A stretch of DNA of 64,000 nucleotides from positions 1 through 64,000 of the forward strand of contig NZ_JACJPY010000008.1 of assembly GCF_014696345.1 (NCBI RefSeq). The letters run 5' to 3'. Each line of letters starts with the position of its first letter. Within the stretch, counting starts at the first letter, position 1. The notes under the pieces were generated by a model. That model was not told the DNA's origin and did not search any database. It worked only from the letters and a program-made list of their open reading frames with translations. Source of the DNA: Pseudanabaena cinerea FACHB-1277 (GTDB lineage Bacteria; Cyanobacteriota; Cyanobacteriia; Pseudanabaenales; Pseudanabaenaceae). Positions 15,818-24,503 of the stretch are shown here, piece by piece. The position numbers and the translations under genes were made by a program.

Positions 15818-16646
15818 CCATGCTAAGATTAATCCAGCATATCTCTAGGGAGTTACTATGCAAATCACCGAAGCACCAATTAAAATCACTGGTTCCCCAT
15901 CAGTACCCCTCACCCTCCCCGATCATAAGCAATTACCAGACTCAGACGGGACCTTTGTGAAAAACTTTCAGGAACATCCGCAAAGTATTGTTTTAACCAG
16001 TTCGATCGCCCCAGTTCTCGACAAATTACATCCCGATGGACGCTATTGCATTGGTCAAGATAGCGGTATCTATTGGCGCATGATGGAACCACCTGAAAAA
16101 GGAGCCGAAGCCCCCGATTGGTTCTATGTGCCGAACGTACCGCCGCTTCTTGATGGCGAATATCGCCGTTCCTATGTGCTGTGGAAAGAGTATGTCGCAC
16201 CATTAATTGCCATTGAATTTGTGTCTGGCAATGGGAACGAAGAAAGAGATGCAACGCCACCCAGTGAGACTGACAAAGCAGGAAAGTTCTGGGTTTATGA
16301 ACAGGCGATTCGGATTCCCTTCTATGTGATTTTTGATGGATTTAGGGACAGTCTTGAAGCATATCAATTGATTAATGGTCGCTATGCCCAGATGCAAACA
16401 AATGGTCGTGGTCATTATGCCATTCCGCCGATGGGTGTGGAACTTGGGCTGCTCTTAGAGAATGGCGTATCTTGGTTGCGCTGGTGGGATGAGTCAGGAA
16501 ATTTATTGTTGACGGGTGATGAAAGGGCTGTGCGTGCTGAGGCGATCGCTGATCAACAAAAGGCGATCGCCGATCAAGAACGTCAACAAAAGGAAAAGTT
16601 AGCCAATTACTTAAGGGCGATCGGCATTGATCCTGATGCAATTTGA
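15818..16646 (+). repeat. Long direct repeat, copy 1 (contains Uma2 gene)
   Basis: These 829 bases match 22257-23085 almost base for base, from 40 bases before the gene through its stop codon. Copy 3 (24467-25364) is also very similar up to the C-terminal repeats. Copies 1 and 3 additionally share upstream sequence (15739-15815 with 24392-24466). Direct repeats this long are substrates for homologous recombination. Confidence 0.9.
15858..16646 (+). CDS. Uma2 family putative endonuclease, copy 1
   Basis: A 262-residue Uma2/DUF820 protein. PDWFYVPNVPP, PLIAIEFVSGNG, and KAGKFWVYEQAIRIPFYVIF carry the acidic and Lys positions of the PD-(D/E)XK fold. The C-terminus is a coiled-coil of AIADQ.. 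heptads, each encoded by a HIP1 site (GCGATCGC), ending LRAIGIDPDAI. GGGAG lies six bases before ATG. It differs from copy 2 by only a few residues (for example GNGNEERD against GNGAEERD). Biological role unknown. Confidence 0.85.
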   Translation: MQITEAPIKITGSPSVPLTLPDHKQLPDSDGTFVKNFQEHPQSIVLTSSIAPVLDKLHPDGRYCIGQDSGIYWRMMEPPEKGAEAPDWFYVPNVPPLLDGEYRRSYVLWKEYVAPLIAIEFVSGNGNEERDATPPSETDKAGKFWVYEQAIRIPFYVIFDGFRDSLEAYQLINGRYAQMQTNGRGHYAIPPMGVELGLLLENGVSWLRWWDESGNLLLTGDERAVRAEAIADQQKAIADQERQQKEKLANYLRAIGIDPDAI

Positions 16647-16665
16647 TTTGGCTAGAAAACTTTGC

Positions 16666-17880
16666 TTAGTTGGTTGCTAAATTTTCAGTATTTTCCAAAT
16701 ATCTCGCCAATAGTTTCTGTGCAGCATCCCTATGGACTTGAACCAACTTACTAGGAGCCATAATCTGAGCATGGTTCATATGCCGAAATACCCAAAGACT
16801 AAATTCTTTAAAAGATCTTTCTGGTAGTTTTATAACATAATCAACATAAGTTGGCTGGCCTGTTTCTTTATCCTTAGATCCTTTAATGATTTTATGTCTA
16901 GTATGGCGGCGCTCTCCTTCCATAATAAAATCTGTTACTGGCGGAAAAAATCTTACCTTCACGGTTTCAAATATAGAATTACCTGCTAATTCTTGTTTTT
17001 GTTCTTCAACCCCTCCTAGATATAATCCCCAACCATGTTCACGCAGTTTATGAGCGTCCTGAAGTCTCTTGTGTTGTTCACTTATACTGCGACTTTTGGC
17101 ACTTAAAACTTTACAATAATCTGTAAATCGATTAACTCTTCTAATAGCTAAGTGATTGCTGTCGCAATATTCATAAATAATATACCAGGCAATATCGTAA
17201 TAAATTAATTGCAATGGGAAAACCTGTAAGTAGCCAATTCGACCAGTGCCATAGGAATCTTTAGTGCGATGTATTTCAATGGCTTGCCCATTCATAATTG
17301 CGGATTCCACTGCTTCTATTTTGTGAAAAAGATTGTTCTGATTCTCACCCAGTCTAATCATCTCTTCTGGATCTGTATGACCAACGGCACGATTGAGTGT
17401 TTGCCTAATTGGATAAAGAAATTTACCTTTGTTGTCTAAGTCTATGCCCTTTAATCTCTTGGTTACAGTTTCATAAATACGTCTAGATTGAGCATCTCCT
17501 TGGTATTTGGCTTGCGAAGATAACGCATTGAGAGCTAATTGGAGTTCGTCTAAGCTCATAACGCCTGTGCCTAGATAATAGCCCCAACGATACATTCGCT
17601 TATCTAAAATACCGCGTTGCCTTAAATATTCTAGATCCTTACGGATAGTTGGCAAGGCTGGATACCCTTCAGGTAAAGAGATGTGGTGCGACTTTGCTGT
17701 TTCCCAAAGTTTTGTTTGCACCTCTTTAATCGCATTATGATGTTCATCTTCCTTAGATTCAGATGAATCTGGGGCAGAGTATCCCACGCCTGGATTGTGG
17801 ATGAGCGTAGCGATCAGCAAGATTAATCGATCAAATGCTTGGCGATCGCTATAGGGAAAGTTAGTATCTTTTTTGATCAT
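16666..17880 (-). CDS. WYL-domain transcriptional regulator
   Basis: A 404-residue protein. The N-terminal region contains a winged-helix-like segment (LPEGYPALPTIRKDLEYLRQ, then RGIL). The WYL-type core is DIAWYIIYEYCDSNHLAIRR followed by VNRF at about residues 227-250. A C-terminal WCX-like region has FETVKVRFFPPVTDFIMEG and FKEFSLWVFRHMNHAQIMAP. WYL proteins are ligand-sensing regulators and many, such as BrxR and CapW, control anti-phage loci. It is divergent from the helicase at 18099 with a shared 218-bp promoter region, the usual layout for such a regulator. It ends 20 bases from Uma2 copy 1. Confidence 0.85.
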   Translation of the reverse strand: MIKKDTNFPYSDRQAFDRLILLIATLIHNPGVGYSAPDSSESKEDEHHNAIKEVQTKLWETAKSHHISLPEGYPALPTIRKDLEYLRQRGILDKRMYRWGYYLGTGVMSLDELQLALNALSSQAKYQGDAQSRRIYETVTKRLKGIDLDNKGKFLYPIRQTLNRAVGHTDPEEMIRLGENQNNLFHKIEAVESAIMNGQAIEIHRTKDSYGTGRIGYLQVFPLQLIYYDIAWYIIYEYCDSNHLAIRRVNRFTDYCKVLSAKSRSISEQHKRLQDAHKLREHGWGLYLGGVEEQKQELAGNSIFETVKVRFFPPVTDFIMEGERRHTRHKIIKGSKDKETGQPTYVDYVIKLPERSFKEFSLWVFRHMNHAQIMAPSKLVQVHRDAAQKLLARYLENTENLATN

Positions 17881-18098
17881 AATGTGATGTCAAGCAAAAG
17901 AAAATATTATGCTTAAAGCATTTTAAGGCTATAAAGCTTTTTCAAGTTAGTTATTTCACATTCGTTAATTTATGTATTATATTTTCTTTTCGTGGAATAT
18001 TAAAGTATTTATTGTTAATATTTAGTGATGCAAGTTGTTGACACCACTACTAACATAGTCATTAAATAGGAAATAACCAGAATCCAAGAGAAGAATTT
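17881..18098. promoter_or_regulatory. Divergent control region of WYL regulator and helicase
   Basis: A strongly AT-rich 218-bp intergenic region. On the plus strand TTGACA (18038-18043), 17 bp and ATTAAA (18061-18066) form a plausible promoter for the helicase, with AGAGAAGA before its ATG. No clear palindrome for the WYL protein was found by eye. Confidence 0.45.
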
Positions 18099-21000
18099 AT
18101 GTATATATATATCAGCCAAGAAGTTCTCAATAATGCAGATGCACAACTCCAAACTGCCATTGAGCGCTTACAGCGCAAAATTGAACAAGATGCTTCCCTA
18201 TTTCCAATGATATTTGATTGCCTGTTTCCCTATTGGCGCACAAAACTAAGGCGAACTTGGCGACTCATCGCAACAGTCCAAATCATATCAGGAGAAGAAA
18301 TACTATGTTTAACCCATCTTCTTCAAAGAAGTAGCCATGAATATAGACAATTTTTAGATGACTGCAAAGCATGGGGAGCGCAGAAGGTTCAAATCAATCA
18401 ACATCAGCTTACTGAATGGTTGAGAGAAAGACAGTTACAAGAAGAACTAGAAAATGCTCCACAACCACAACCAAATGTTCCTGAAAATCTGATGCCTTGG
18501 CTAAACACTCCTAGCCTTCAGCAAAATGGGCATAGAGGCTGTGACATCTTTGAAAGCCGCCTATGGGTAGATAAGTGGACACAAAGAGATGAAAGCCAAA
18601 TAACATCGAACTGGTTATCATTCCACAGAATTATTCTTCAGATTTTGGAGCCACAGCAAAACAGTGATTTACAATCAAACGAAACTACATTTGCAAACGT
18701 AAATAGATGTATAGACTTATCCACCGAATGCACAGTTCTTTACAGCGTTGTCAGTTCCTCAGACTATCCTCACCGCAGAATTATAGTTCTCCTAGATCTA
18801 TTCCCTTCAATTCCGAGCTTTAGCGATATTGCCCAAGTTGGGAAATCTCTTAGGGTATTTGGTCAAAGTGTTCCTTGCAATATATTTGAAAGCTCAATTA
18901 CCACTGATAGGCTAACTCGGATTGCCCGTCGCGCTTATCCAGATTATATTCTATGCGATGAGCAGATCTGGCATAGCTTAGAGATAGATTCAGATGTGAA
19001 TCTTGCCCTTTCTGGGGAAGAAGAGACTTTGTTGCGTAATGTTAGATTGCCGATATTTATTAATGGTCGTGCGGGTAGTGGTAAGTCCACAATGCTGCAT
19101 TATATGTTTGCCTATTATTGCGATCTGTATTTAAGAGAAAATAGAGATAATATCGATCAACCTACACAGATTTTTCCACTATTTTTAACATACAATCAAA
19201 GACTTGTCGATCGCGCTAGAAAAGTTGTTAAAAGCATTTTGACGAGCCACGCTCATTATATTGAGCAAAGTTATAATACTGAAGATCTAGAACCTCTAGA
19301 AAATTGTTTCCAATCATTTCAAGATTTTCTGTTAAGCAAGCTTCCCTTTGAAAACAGTTTTTTGCGAAGTAATCATATATCTTTTAACGAGTTCAAAGAA
19401 AGATTTGATAGATCATTCCCTAACGAACGTTATAGTGCTGAAATTGTATGGCATACGATTCGCACTTACATTAAAGGCTTTGACTTTTCTGAGGATAATA
19501 CTGAATTTTTAACCTTTGCAGACTATAGGGATGAGATCTCTAATAGACATAAAAGCGTTAGTGACCAAGATTTTCAACAAATTATTAGATTTTGGCGCTG
19601 GTATCAAGATCTTCAAAATGAAGAAAATCTATGGGACGATCAAGATCTAGTTAGATTTATCTTGCAAAGTATCATCAATGGTGAACTGCAAATTAGTTCC
19701 TATGCTGCGATTTTTTGTGATGAGGCTCAAGACTTTACCCGTATTGAATTACAGTTGATCTTACGTCTATCGGCATGGTCGCAATATCGCCTCCGCCCTC
19801 CCGTTCATAGCTTGCCATTCGCATTTGCAGGCGATCCTATGCAAACAGTTAATCCCACTGGATTTCGTTGGAATAACCTCAGAGCTAACTTTTATGAGCG
19901 GATTCTTTTGCCTTTAGATCCCGATGGCAGTAAGGGAATCTGTAACCCTGAAAACGTGATGTTAAGAGAGTTGCAGCAAAACTATCGCTCAACTAGAGAA
20001 ATCGTCTATTTCAGTAATATTGTTCACCTATGGCGAAAGGTTCTATTGAATTTGACGGATATCAATCCCCAAAATTCTTGGTGGGATGATCAGCAATCTG
20101 CGAGAGTGGGCAAAGGAGTTATTAGTCAGAACTTCACGGTGCAAGAGTTAGCCAAGCTTGCTAATCAAGGCATCATTTTTGTGCTGCCCTGTGATGAAGG
20201 TGGTGAAATGGCTTTTATTCGGGATACCCCGCAATTACTACAAGCATTTCCCTCTATAAATGAGCAAATATTGCCCCCGAATGTGTATAGTGCTGTTGCG
20301 GTTAAAGGTAGTGAGTTTCCTGTTGTAATTGCCTTGTTTTTTGGGGAGTATTTTGCTGAAGCTTTTGGAGAGAGAGATTTGGAGATAACTCCCCAAAATA
20401 TTGAGCTTGAGTATTTTCTAAATAAGCTCTATGTGGCTATTAGTCGGGGTCAAGAATATTTGGCTGTGATTGATACCCAGAGGGGCGATCAACGGCTTTG
20501 GCAATTTGCTAATCAACAACAGGTAAGTAATTGGATAGGAAGATTACCAAATCAGAATGAGCATGAGCATTGGCGATCGCAGACAAGCTTTCTTGATGAT
20601 CATGTGACACCTAATATGTCTAGAGGTGCTAATTCATTGGATTTAGCGAAAATATTCTTACAGGATGGACTAAATTACAACAAGTCGCAGTTTTTTAATA
20701 GTGCTGCCAGCTATTTTCAAAGGGCTGATAGACCCCTTGATGAAGAGTATTGTCAGACTTGGTTGGTGCGACTGCAAGGTAATTTGCGTGAGGCTGGACA
20801 ACGCTTTATGAAATTACAGGATCGGCTCGAAAACGCGGGTAGCAGATTAGTTGAGCGATCGCTTGATCCAGTTCAAGATGCTTGGGAATGTTTTTGGGGT
20901 GGACAGCATTGGCAAGAAATTCTCGCATGGTGCGATCGCTGTCCTGAGAGGTTAGAAAATCGATGGCGCTTTGTGGCAGCCTTTATGGTTCAGACAAGTG

Positions 21001-22208
21001 ACCAAGCCGAGGTTAAAAATCTCGCAGATATTACTTACTCATTTACCGATGCTCTAGTAACAATTGTGGATCAATGGCAAGCTGATACTAGTGATTTGAG
21101 AGAAGTAAATTGGCGGTCAGTCTTAATCCGTTATCATCAGATCGTCAATCAACTGCTCGATAGTTCAGATAATCTAAATATTGAGTCAATCTATTTGCAA
21201 ACTTGGTCACAAATCTCTTTGAAGTTAGTGACAATAGGCTTTGATGTACAAAGTAACTTATTCCTTGCGGCAAGATGTGCGTATCAGTCAGAAAACTATC
21301 AAGAGGCAGTCAGTCTATGGGAACGATGCCCAGATGATAGTATCTATCGCAACCGTCAAGATTATGCTCTTGCTAAGTCAGAAATTACACCAGTCCCTGA
21401 AAAGTTTGATTGGCTTAATAGAGCGGGTAAGTCAGAGCAGATCGTGAATTTGTGGAAAGGTCAAAAGGAGCAATTTGATCGTACTTGGCAACCCTACACC
21501 TCTATCATCAGGCAAGCACTGGAAAAGCATGGCGAAAGCAAGGAATTGCTAGATCTAGATATCAAGCTAGGTCGATGGGTTGCAGCTATCCTATACTTCA
21601 ACAATCGTGTGAAGGATCAAGATCCTAGCTTTGATGACTCTGCACGTTTTGAAGTCCTCAAAAAAATGTCTGAAGATAGGCGATTAACGTCACAGTCAAT
21701 CGAGGAGGAATCTAGTAAGATATTTGAACAGGGCATACGCATCACTGAAAATGTCCAAAATGAGAGGGACTCTGTTAGACAGGGTAGAAGATTGCTCACT
21801 CAATTTATTAATGAAACAACGAGAACAAAAACATGGACAAAAGATTTAGCAAGCATAGAAACCGTAACTCAAGCCTTTAGAAATGTTGGTGAGTTTGTGC
21901 CTGAATTGCAATTTCATGAACAATTCAAAGGCGATCTCGATATGGAGATTTGTGAGTATGCCAAACGAGAATGGATTGAGATTAAGCGTAAGCAAGCTAA
22001 TTTTTCAAGACAGGATGGCAAGATTGCTGATGCTGAAAGATATGGGAGAGAAGCAGATAATGCTGAGAAAACTTGGCAATGTGAAGTGAATTCACCGCCA
22101 GAAGATCCTACCGAAGAAATACGCAAAAGCTTAGGGACTTTGACTCAATCTGAATTAGAGTCTGTTAAGCATTACATCCGATTTTTAAAGTTTGAAAAAT
22201 CCTTATAG
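18099..22208 (+). CDS. Large UvrD-like SF1 helicase with helical C-terminal repeats
   Basis: A 1369-residue protein. Residues 1-130 form a small N-terminal domain; its KLRRTWRLIATVQIISGEEI and LCLTHLLQRSSHEYRQFL resemble RelE/ParE-like strands, a weak similarity. The SF1 helicase core follows: Walker A INGRAGSGKST (about 322), Walker B FCDEAQDF (about 541), motif III FAGDPMQT, motif IV LQQNYRSTREIV, motif V SAVAVKGSEFPVV, and motif VI LYVAISRG (about 777). From about 840 to the end it is helical and TPR-like (LAKIFLQDGLNYNKSQFFNS). The architecture recalls UvrD-TPR proteins such as TRANK1. No nuclease motif was found. It pairs with the divergent WYL regulator and lies between direct repeats; a defence role is inference. 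Confidence 0.85.
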   Translation: MYIYISQEVLNNADAQLQTAIERLQRKIEQDASLFPMIFDCLFPYWRTKLRRTWRLIATVQIISGEEILCLTHLLQRSSHEYRQFLDDCKAWGAQKVQINQHQLTEWLRERQLQEELENAPQPQPNVPENLMPWLNTPSLQQNGHRGCDIFESRLWVDKWTQRDESQITSNWLSFHRIILQILEPQQNSDLQSNETTFANVNRCIDLSTECTVLYSVVSSSDYPHRRIIVLLDLFPSIPSFSDIAQVGKSLRVFGQSVPCNIFESSITTDRLTRIARRAYPDYILCDEQIWHSLEIDSDVNLALSGEEETLLRNVRLPIFINGRAGSGKSTMLHYMFAYYCDLYLRENRDNIDQPTQIFPLFLTYNQRLVDRARKVVKSILTSHAHYIEQSYNTEDLEPLENCFQSFQDFLLSKLPFENSFLRSNHISFNEFKERFDRSFPNERYSAEIVWHTIRTYIKGFDFSEDNTEFLTFADYRDEISNRHKSVSDQDFQQIIRFWRWYQDLQNEENLWDDQDLVRFILQSIINGELQISSYAAIFCDEAQDFTRIELQLILRLSAWSQYRLRPPVHSLPFAFAGDPMQTVNPTGFRWNNLRANFYERILLPLDPDGSKGICNPENVMLRELQQNYRSTREIVYFSNIVHLWRKVLLNLTDINPQNSWWDDQQSARVGKGVISQNFTVQELAKLANQGIIFVLPCDEGGEMAFIRDTPQLLQAFPSINEQILPPNVYSAVAVKGSEFPVVIALFFGEYFAEAFGERDLEITPQNIELEYFLNKLYVAISRGQEYLAVIDTQRGDQRLWQFANQQQVSNWIGRLPNQNEHEHWRSQTSFLDDHVTPNMSRGANSLDLAKIFLQDGLNYNKSQFFNSAASYFQRADRPLDEEYCQTWLVRLQGNLREAGQRFMKLQDRLENAGSRLVERSLDPVQDAWECFWGGQHWQEILAWCDRCPERLENRWRFVAAFMVQTSDQAEVKNLADITYSFTDALVTIVDQWQADTSDLREVNWRSVLIRYHQIVNQLLDSSDNLNIESIYLQTWSQISLKLVTIGFDVQSNLFLAARCAYQSENYQEAVSLWERCPDDSIYRNRQDYALAKSEITPVPEKFDWLNRAGKSEQIVNLWKGQKEQFDRTWQPYTSIIRQALEKHGESKELLDLDIKLGRWVAAILYFNNRVKDQDPSFDDSARFEVLKKMSEDRRLTSQSIEEESSKIFEQGIRITENVQNERDSVRQGRRLLTQFINETTRTKTWTKDLASIETVTQAFRNVGEFVPELQFHEQFKGDLDMEICEYAKREWIEIKRKQANFSRQDGKIADAERYGREADNAEKTWQCEVNSPPEDPTEEIRKSLGTLTQSELESVKHYIRFLKFEKSL

Positions 22209-22256
22209 ATTGCCACTATTCATGATGGTTAATCCCTAAGCAGATTAATAGAAAAT

Positions 22257-23085
22257 CCATGCTAAGATTAATCCAGCATATCTCTAGGGAGTTACTATGC
22301 AAATCACCGAAGCACCAATTAAAATCACTGGTTCCCCATCAGTACCCCTCACCCTCCCCGATCATAAGCAATTACCAGACTCAGACGGAACCTTTGTGAA
22401 AAACTTTCAGGAACATCCGCAAAGTATTGTTTTAACCAGTTCGATCGCCCCAGTTCTCGACAAATTACATCCCGATGGACGCTATTGCATTGGTCAAGAT
22501 AGCGGTATCTATTGGCGCATGATGGAACCACCTGAAAAGGGAGCCGAAGCCCCCGATTGGTTTTATGTGCCGAACGTACCGCCGCTTCTTGATGGCGAAT
22601 ATCGCCGTTCCTATGTGCTGTGGAAAGAATATGTCGCACCATTAATTGCCATTGAATTCGTGTCTGGGAATGGAGCCGAAGAAAGAGATGCAACGCCGCC
22701 TAGTGAGACGGACAAAGCAGGAAAGTTCTGGGTTTACGAACAGGCGATTCGGATTCCCTTTTATGTGATTTTTGATGGATTTAGGGACAGCCTTGAGGCT
22801 TATCAGTTGATTAATGGTCGCTATACCAAAATGCAACCAAATGATCGCGGTCATTACGCCATTCCGCCGATGGGTGTGGAACTTGGGCTGCTCTTAGAGA
22901 ATGGCGTATCTTGGTTGCGCTGGTGGGATGAGTCAGGAAATTTATTGTTAACGGGTGATGAAAGGGCTGTGCGTGCTGAGGCGATCGCTGATCAACAAAA
23001 GGCGATCGCCGATCAAGAACGTCAACAAAAGGAAAAATTAGCCAATTACTTAAGGGCGATCGGCGTTGATCCTGATACCATTTGA
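22257..23085 (+). repeat. Long direct repeat, copy 2
   Basis: Near-identical to 15818-16646, in the same orientation. With copy 1 it brackets the WYL/helicase pair exactly. Its right edge abuts a fragment of an FGE/C-type lectin gene. Confidence 0.9.
22297..23085 (+). CDS. Uma2 family putative endonuclease, copy 2
   Basis: A 262-residue protein differing from copy 1 at a handful of positions (KMQPNDRG against QMQTNGRG; GVDPDTI against GIDPDAI at the end). It has the same ribosome binding site and the same 40-base leader. High nucleotide identity, including silent sites, points to recent duplication or gene conversion. It starts 89 bases after the helicase stop and could be co-transcribed with it. 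Confidence 0.85.
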   Translation: MQITEAPIKITGSPSVPLTLPDHKQLPDSDGTFVKNFQEHPQSIVLTSSIAPVLDKLHPDGRYCIGQDSGIYWRMMEPPEKGAEAPDWFYVPNVPPLLDGEYRRSYVLWKEYVAPLIAIEFVSGNGAEERDATPPSETDKAGKFWVYEQAIRIPFYVIFDGFRDSLEAYQLINGRYTKMQPNDRGHYAIPPMGVELGLLLENGVSWLRWWDESGNLLLTGDERAVRAEAIADQQKAIADQERQQKEKLANYLRAIGVDPDTI

Positions 23086-23324
23086 TCCAGTCCTTAATCG
23101 GCGGCAGGTGCGCTGATTATTGGCATGACAGTTATGAAGGAGCGCCAACAGATACACAGACTTGGACAAAAGATGTTCAGAAGAATTATGAAGCACCCGA
23201 AATAAGTAAATCTATACGTGGTGGCTCATGGAACAGCGGCACGTACTCTTGTCGTTCGGCGAGTCGCGTTAGGTACGATTCAGATGATCTCAGCAGTGAC
23301 CTCGGTTTTCGTGTGGTTATTTGA
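23086..23324 (+). pseudogene. 3' fragment of FGE-sulfatase/C-type lectin gene, DGR-like
   Basis: The frame encodes the end of a formylglycine-generating-enzyme-like domain: CADYWHDSYEGAPTDTQTW, then IRGGSWNSGTYSCRSASR, and finally DLGFRVV before the stop at 23322-23324. No start codon of its own exists; the sequence joins directly to Uma2 copy 2, so the first three quarters of the gene are lost. In the last 100 bases most residues at usual variable positions use NNY codons (AGC, GGC, TAC, AGT, GTT, TAC, GAT, CTC, AGC, GAC), as expected if AAY template codons were mutated at adenines. No reverse transcriptase is in the window. The 200 bases after it hold pyrimidine-rich sequence and no gene. 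Confidence 0.7.
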
Positions 23325-23526
23325 GTTCTTTCTTGCGTGAGGACTGCTTCTTTACTCTTTAGCCCTTTTACCCTTTACACTTTCTTCTTTTCTCTTCTCC
23401 TTCGCCGTTAGGCGATCCAATTTTTTTTCACAATCCATTAATGATATTGGGGTACATTTACATGATGCGCGGTCATGAATTGTTGTGATATGCGATGCCA
23501 TCTACACTAGATCGGCTTTCCTTCAT

Positions 23527-24120
23527 TTATCCTAGCAGAGCATTAACTGTAGTACTAAAGCCCGTAAGCACTAATGAAGCCACAATTTCATCAGCTATAT
23601 AAATCTTACGTGATTCTTGGGTTAAAACTACAAGCAACCGCTCCTCACCGAAAATCAACCAAACTTCTTGACAACCCGATCGCAAGTATTCATTTGCCTT
23701 AGCAAATACTTCATTGGCAATATCAGTCGGTGAAACGATTTCAGCAATTAAGGGGAAGCTCTGGGGCAAAGTGGACAAATTGCCATACTCAGCAAACAAC
23801 TCAGGGGTGAGATAGGCAACATCAGGTCTACGTCCTCGATCTAAAGTGTGGCAAGGTACTTCTGTATATACTTCACCACCAATACCAGAATTTTCAACGT
23901 GATTGCCCCAAAGTCTTCCAACTCTGCTTTGCACCCGACTATGTTGTAATGTCATACCTGTTTTTTCAATTAAATTACCGTTTACCCATTCACTGCCATC
24001 AGATGGGGGATTTTTCACCCATTCATCTAGAGAAATTTCAAGAGAATTTTCAAGGGTGTTTTTGGGAATAGCTATTTCTTCGGGTTCAGTATTTTTTTCA
24101 GCGATCGCAGTACTAACCAT
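23527..24120 (-). CDS. Uma2/DUF820 family putative endonuclease
   Basis: A 197-residue Uma2 protein of a different branch from the triplicated genes. SLDEWVKNPPSDGSEWVNGN and LIEKTGMT are its substrate-loop-like opening; GRRPDVAYLTPE, PLIAEIVSPTDIANEVFAKA and EVWLIFGEERLLVVL carry the PD-(D/E)XK acidic residues and Lys. ATG at 24120 is chosen over a GTG three codons upstream. It lies between Uma2 copies 2 and 3 in the opposite direction. Confidence 0.82.
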   Translation of the reverse strand: MVSTAIAEKNTEPEEIAIPKNTLENSLEISLDEWVKNPPSDGSEWVNGNLIEKTGMTLQHSRVQSRVGRLWGNHVENSGIGGEVYTEVPCHTLDRGRRPDVAYLTPELFAEYGNLSTLPQSFPLIAEIVSPTDIANEVFAKANEYLRSGCQEVWLIFGEERLLVVLTQESRKIYIADEIVASLVLTGFSTTVNALLG

Positions 24121-24268
24121 AATTTTCACTGGGCTAATTTGTCCTAATTATACAAAACACCTTTACCTCTCTGCCCGTTGTCACAGTTGGAGATGCTAAG
24201 CGAATTTTAACTGATAGTAGTTGTCGAGATCTTTGTCTACATCGGCTTCTAGTTTTTCAAGCAGGAAT

Positions 24269-24457
24269 CTAATCTTCCAAATCAAACAAAGCTTCACTCA
24301 ACTCATCTAACTGCTCTAGCGTAAGCTGATTCAGCAAAGCCCTAATCTCATCGGGTAGAGTTCCTAACTTGCGAGCAAGTTGTTTGCATAAAAGCGATCG
24401 CATACCTTCCTCATCAATTTTAACAGGTTGATCGGTTTGAGATCGCCTATTTCCCAC
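24269..24457 (-). pseudogene. DUF4351 C-terminal fragment of an Rpn-like nuclease gene
   Basis: 62 codons encode SLLCKQLARKLGTLPDEIRA, then LLNQLTLEQLDELSEALFDLE, the DUF4351 tail found at the C-terminus of Rpn/PD-(D/E)XK transposase-like proteins in cyanobacteria. The nuclease part is missing, and the apparent GTG start lies in sequence repeated before Uma2 copy 1. This is most likely a relic carried along with the Uma2 duplication. Confidence 0.6.
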
Positions 24458-24503
24458 AACGCCCCATGCTAAAATTTTACTGGCATATCTCTAGGGAGTT
24501 ACT

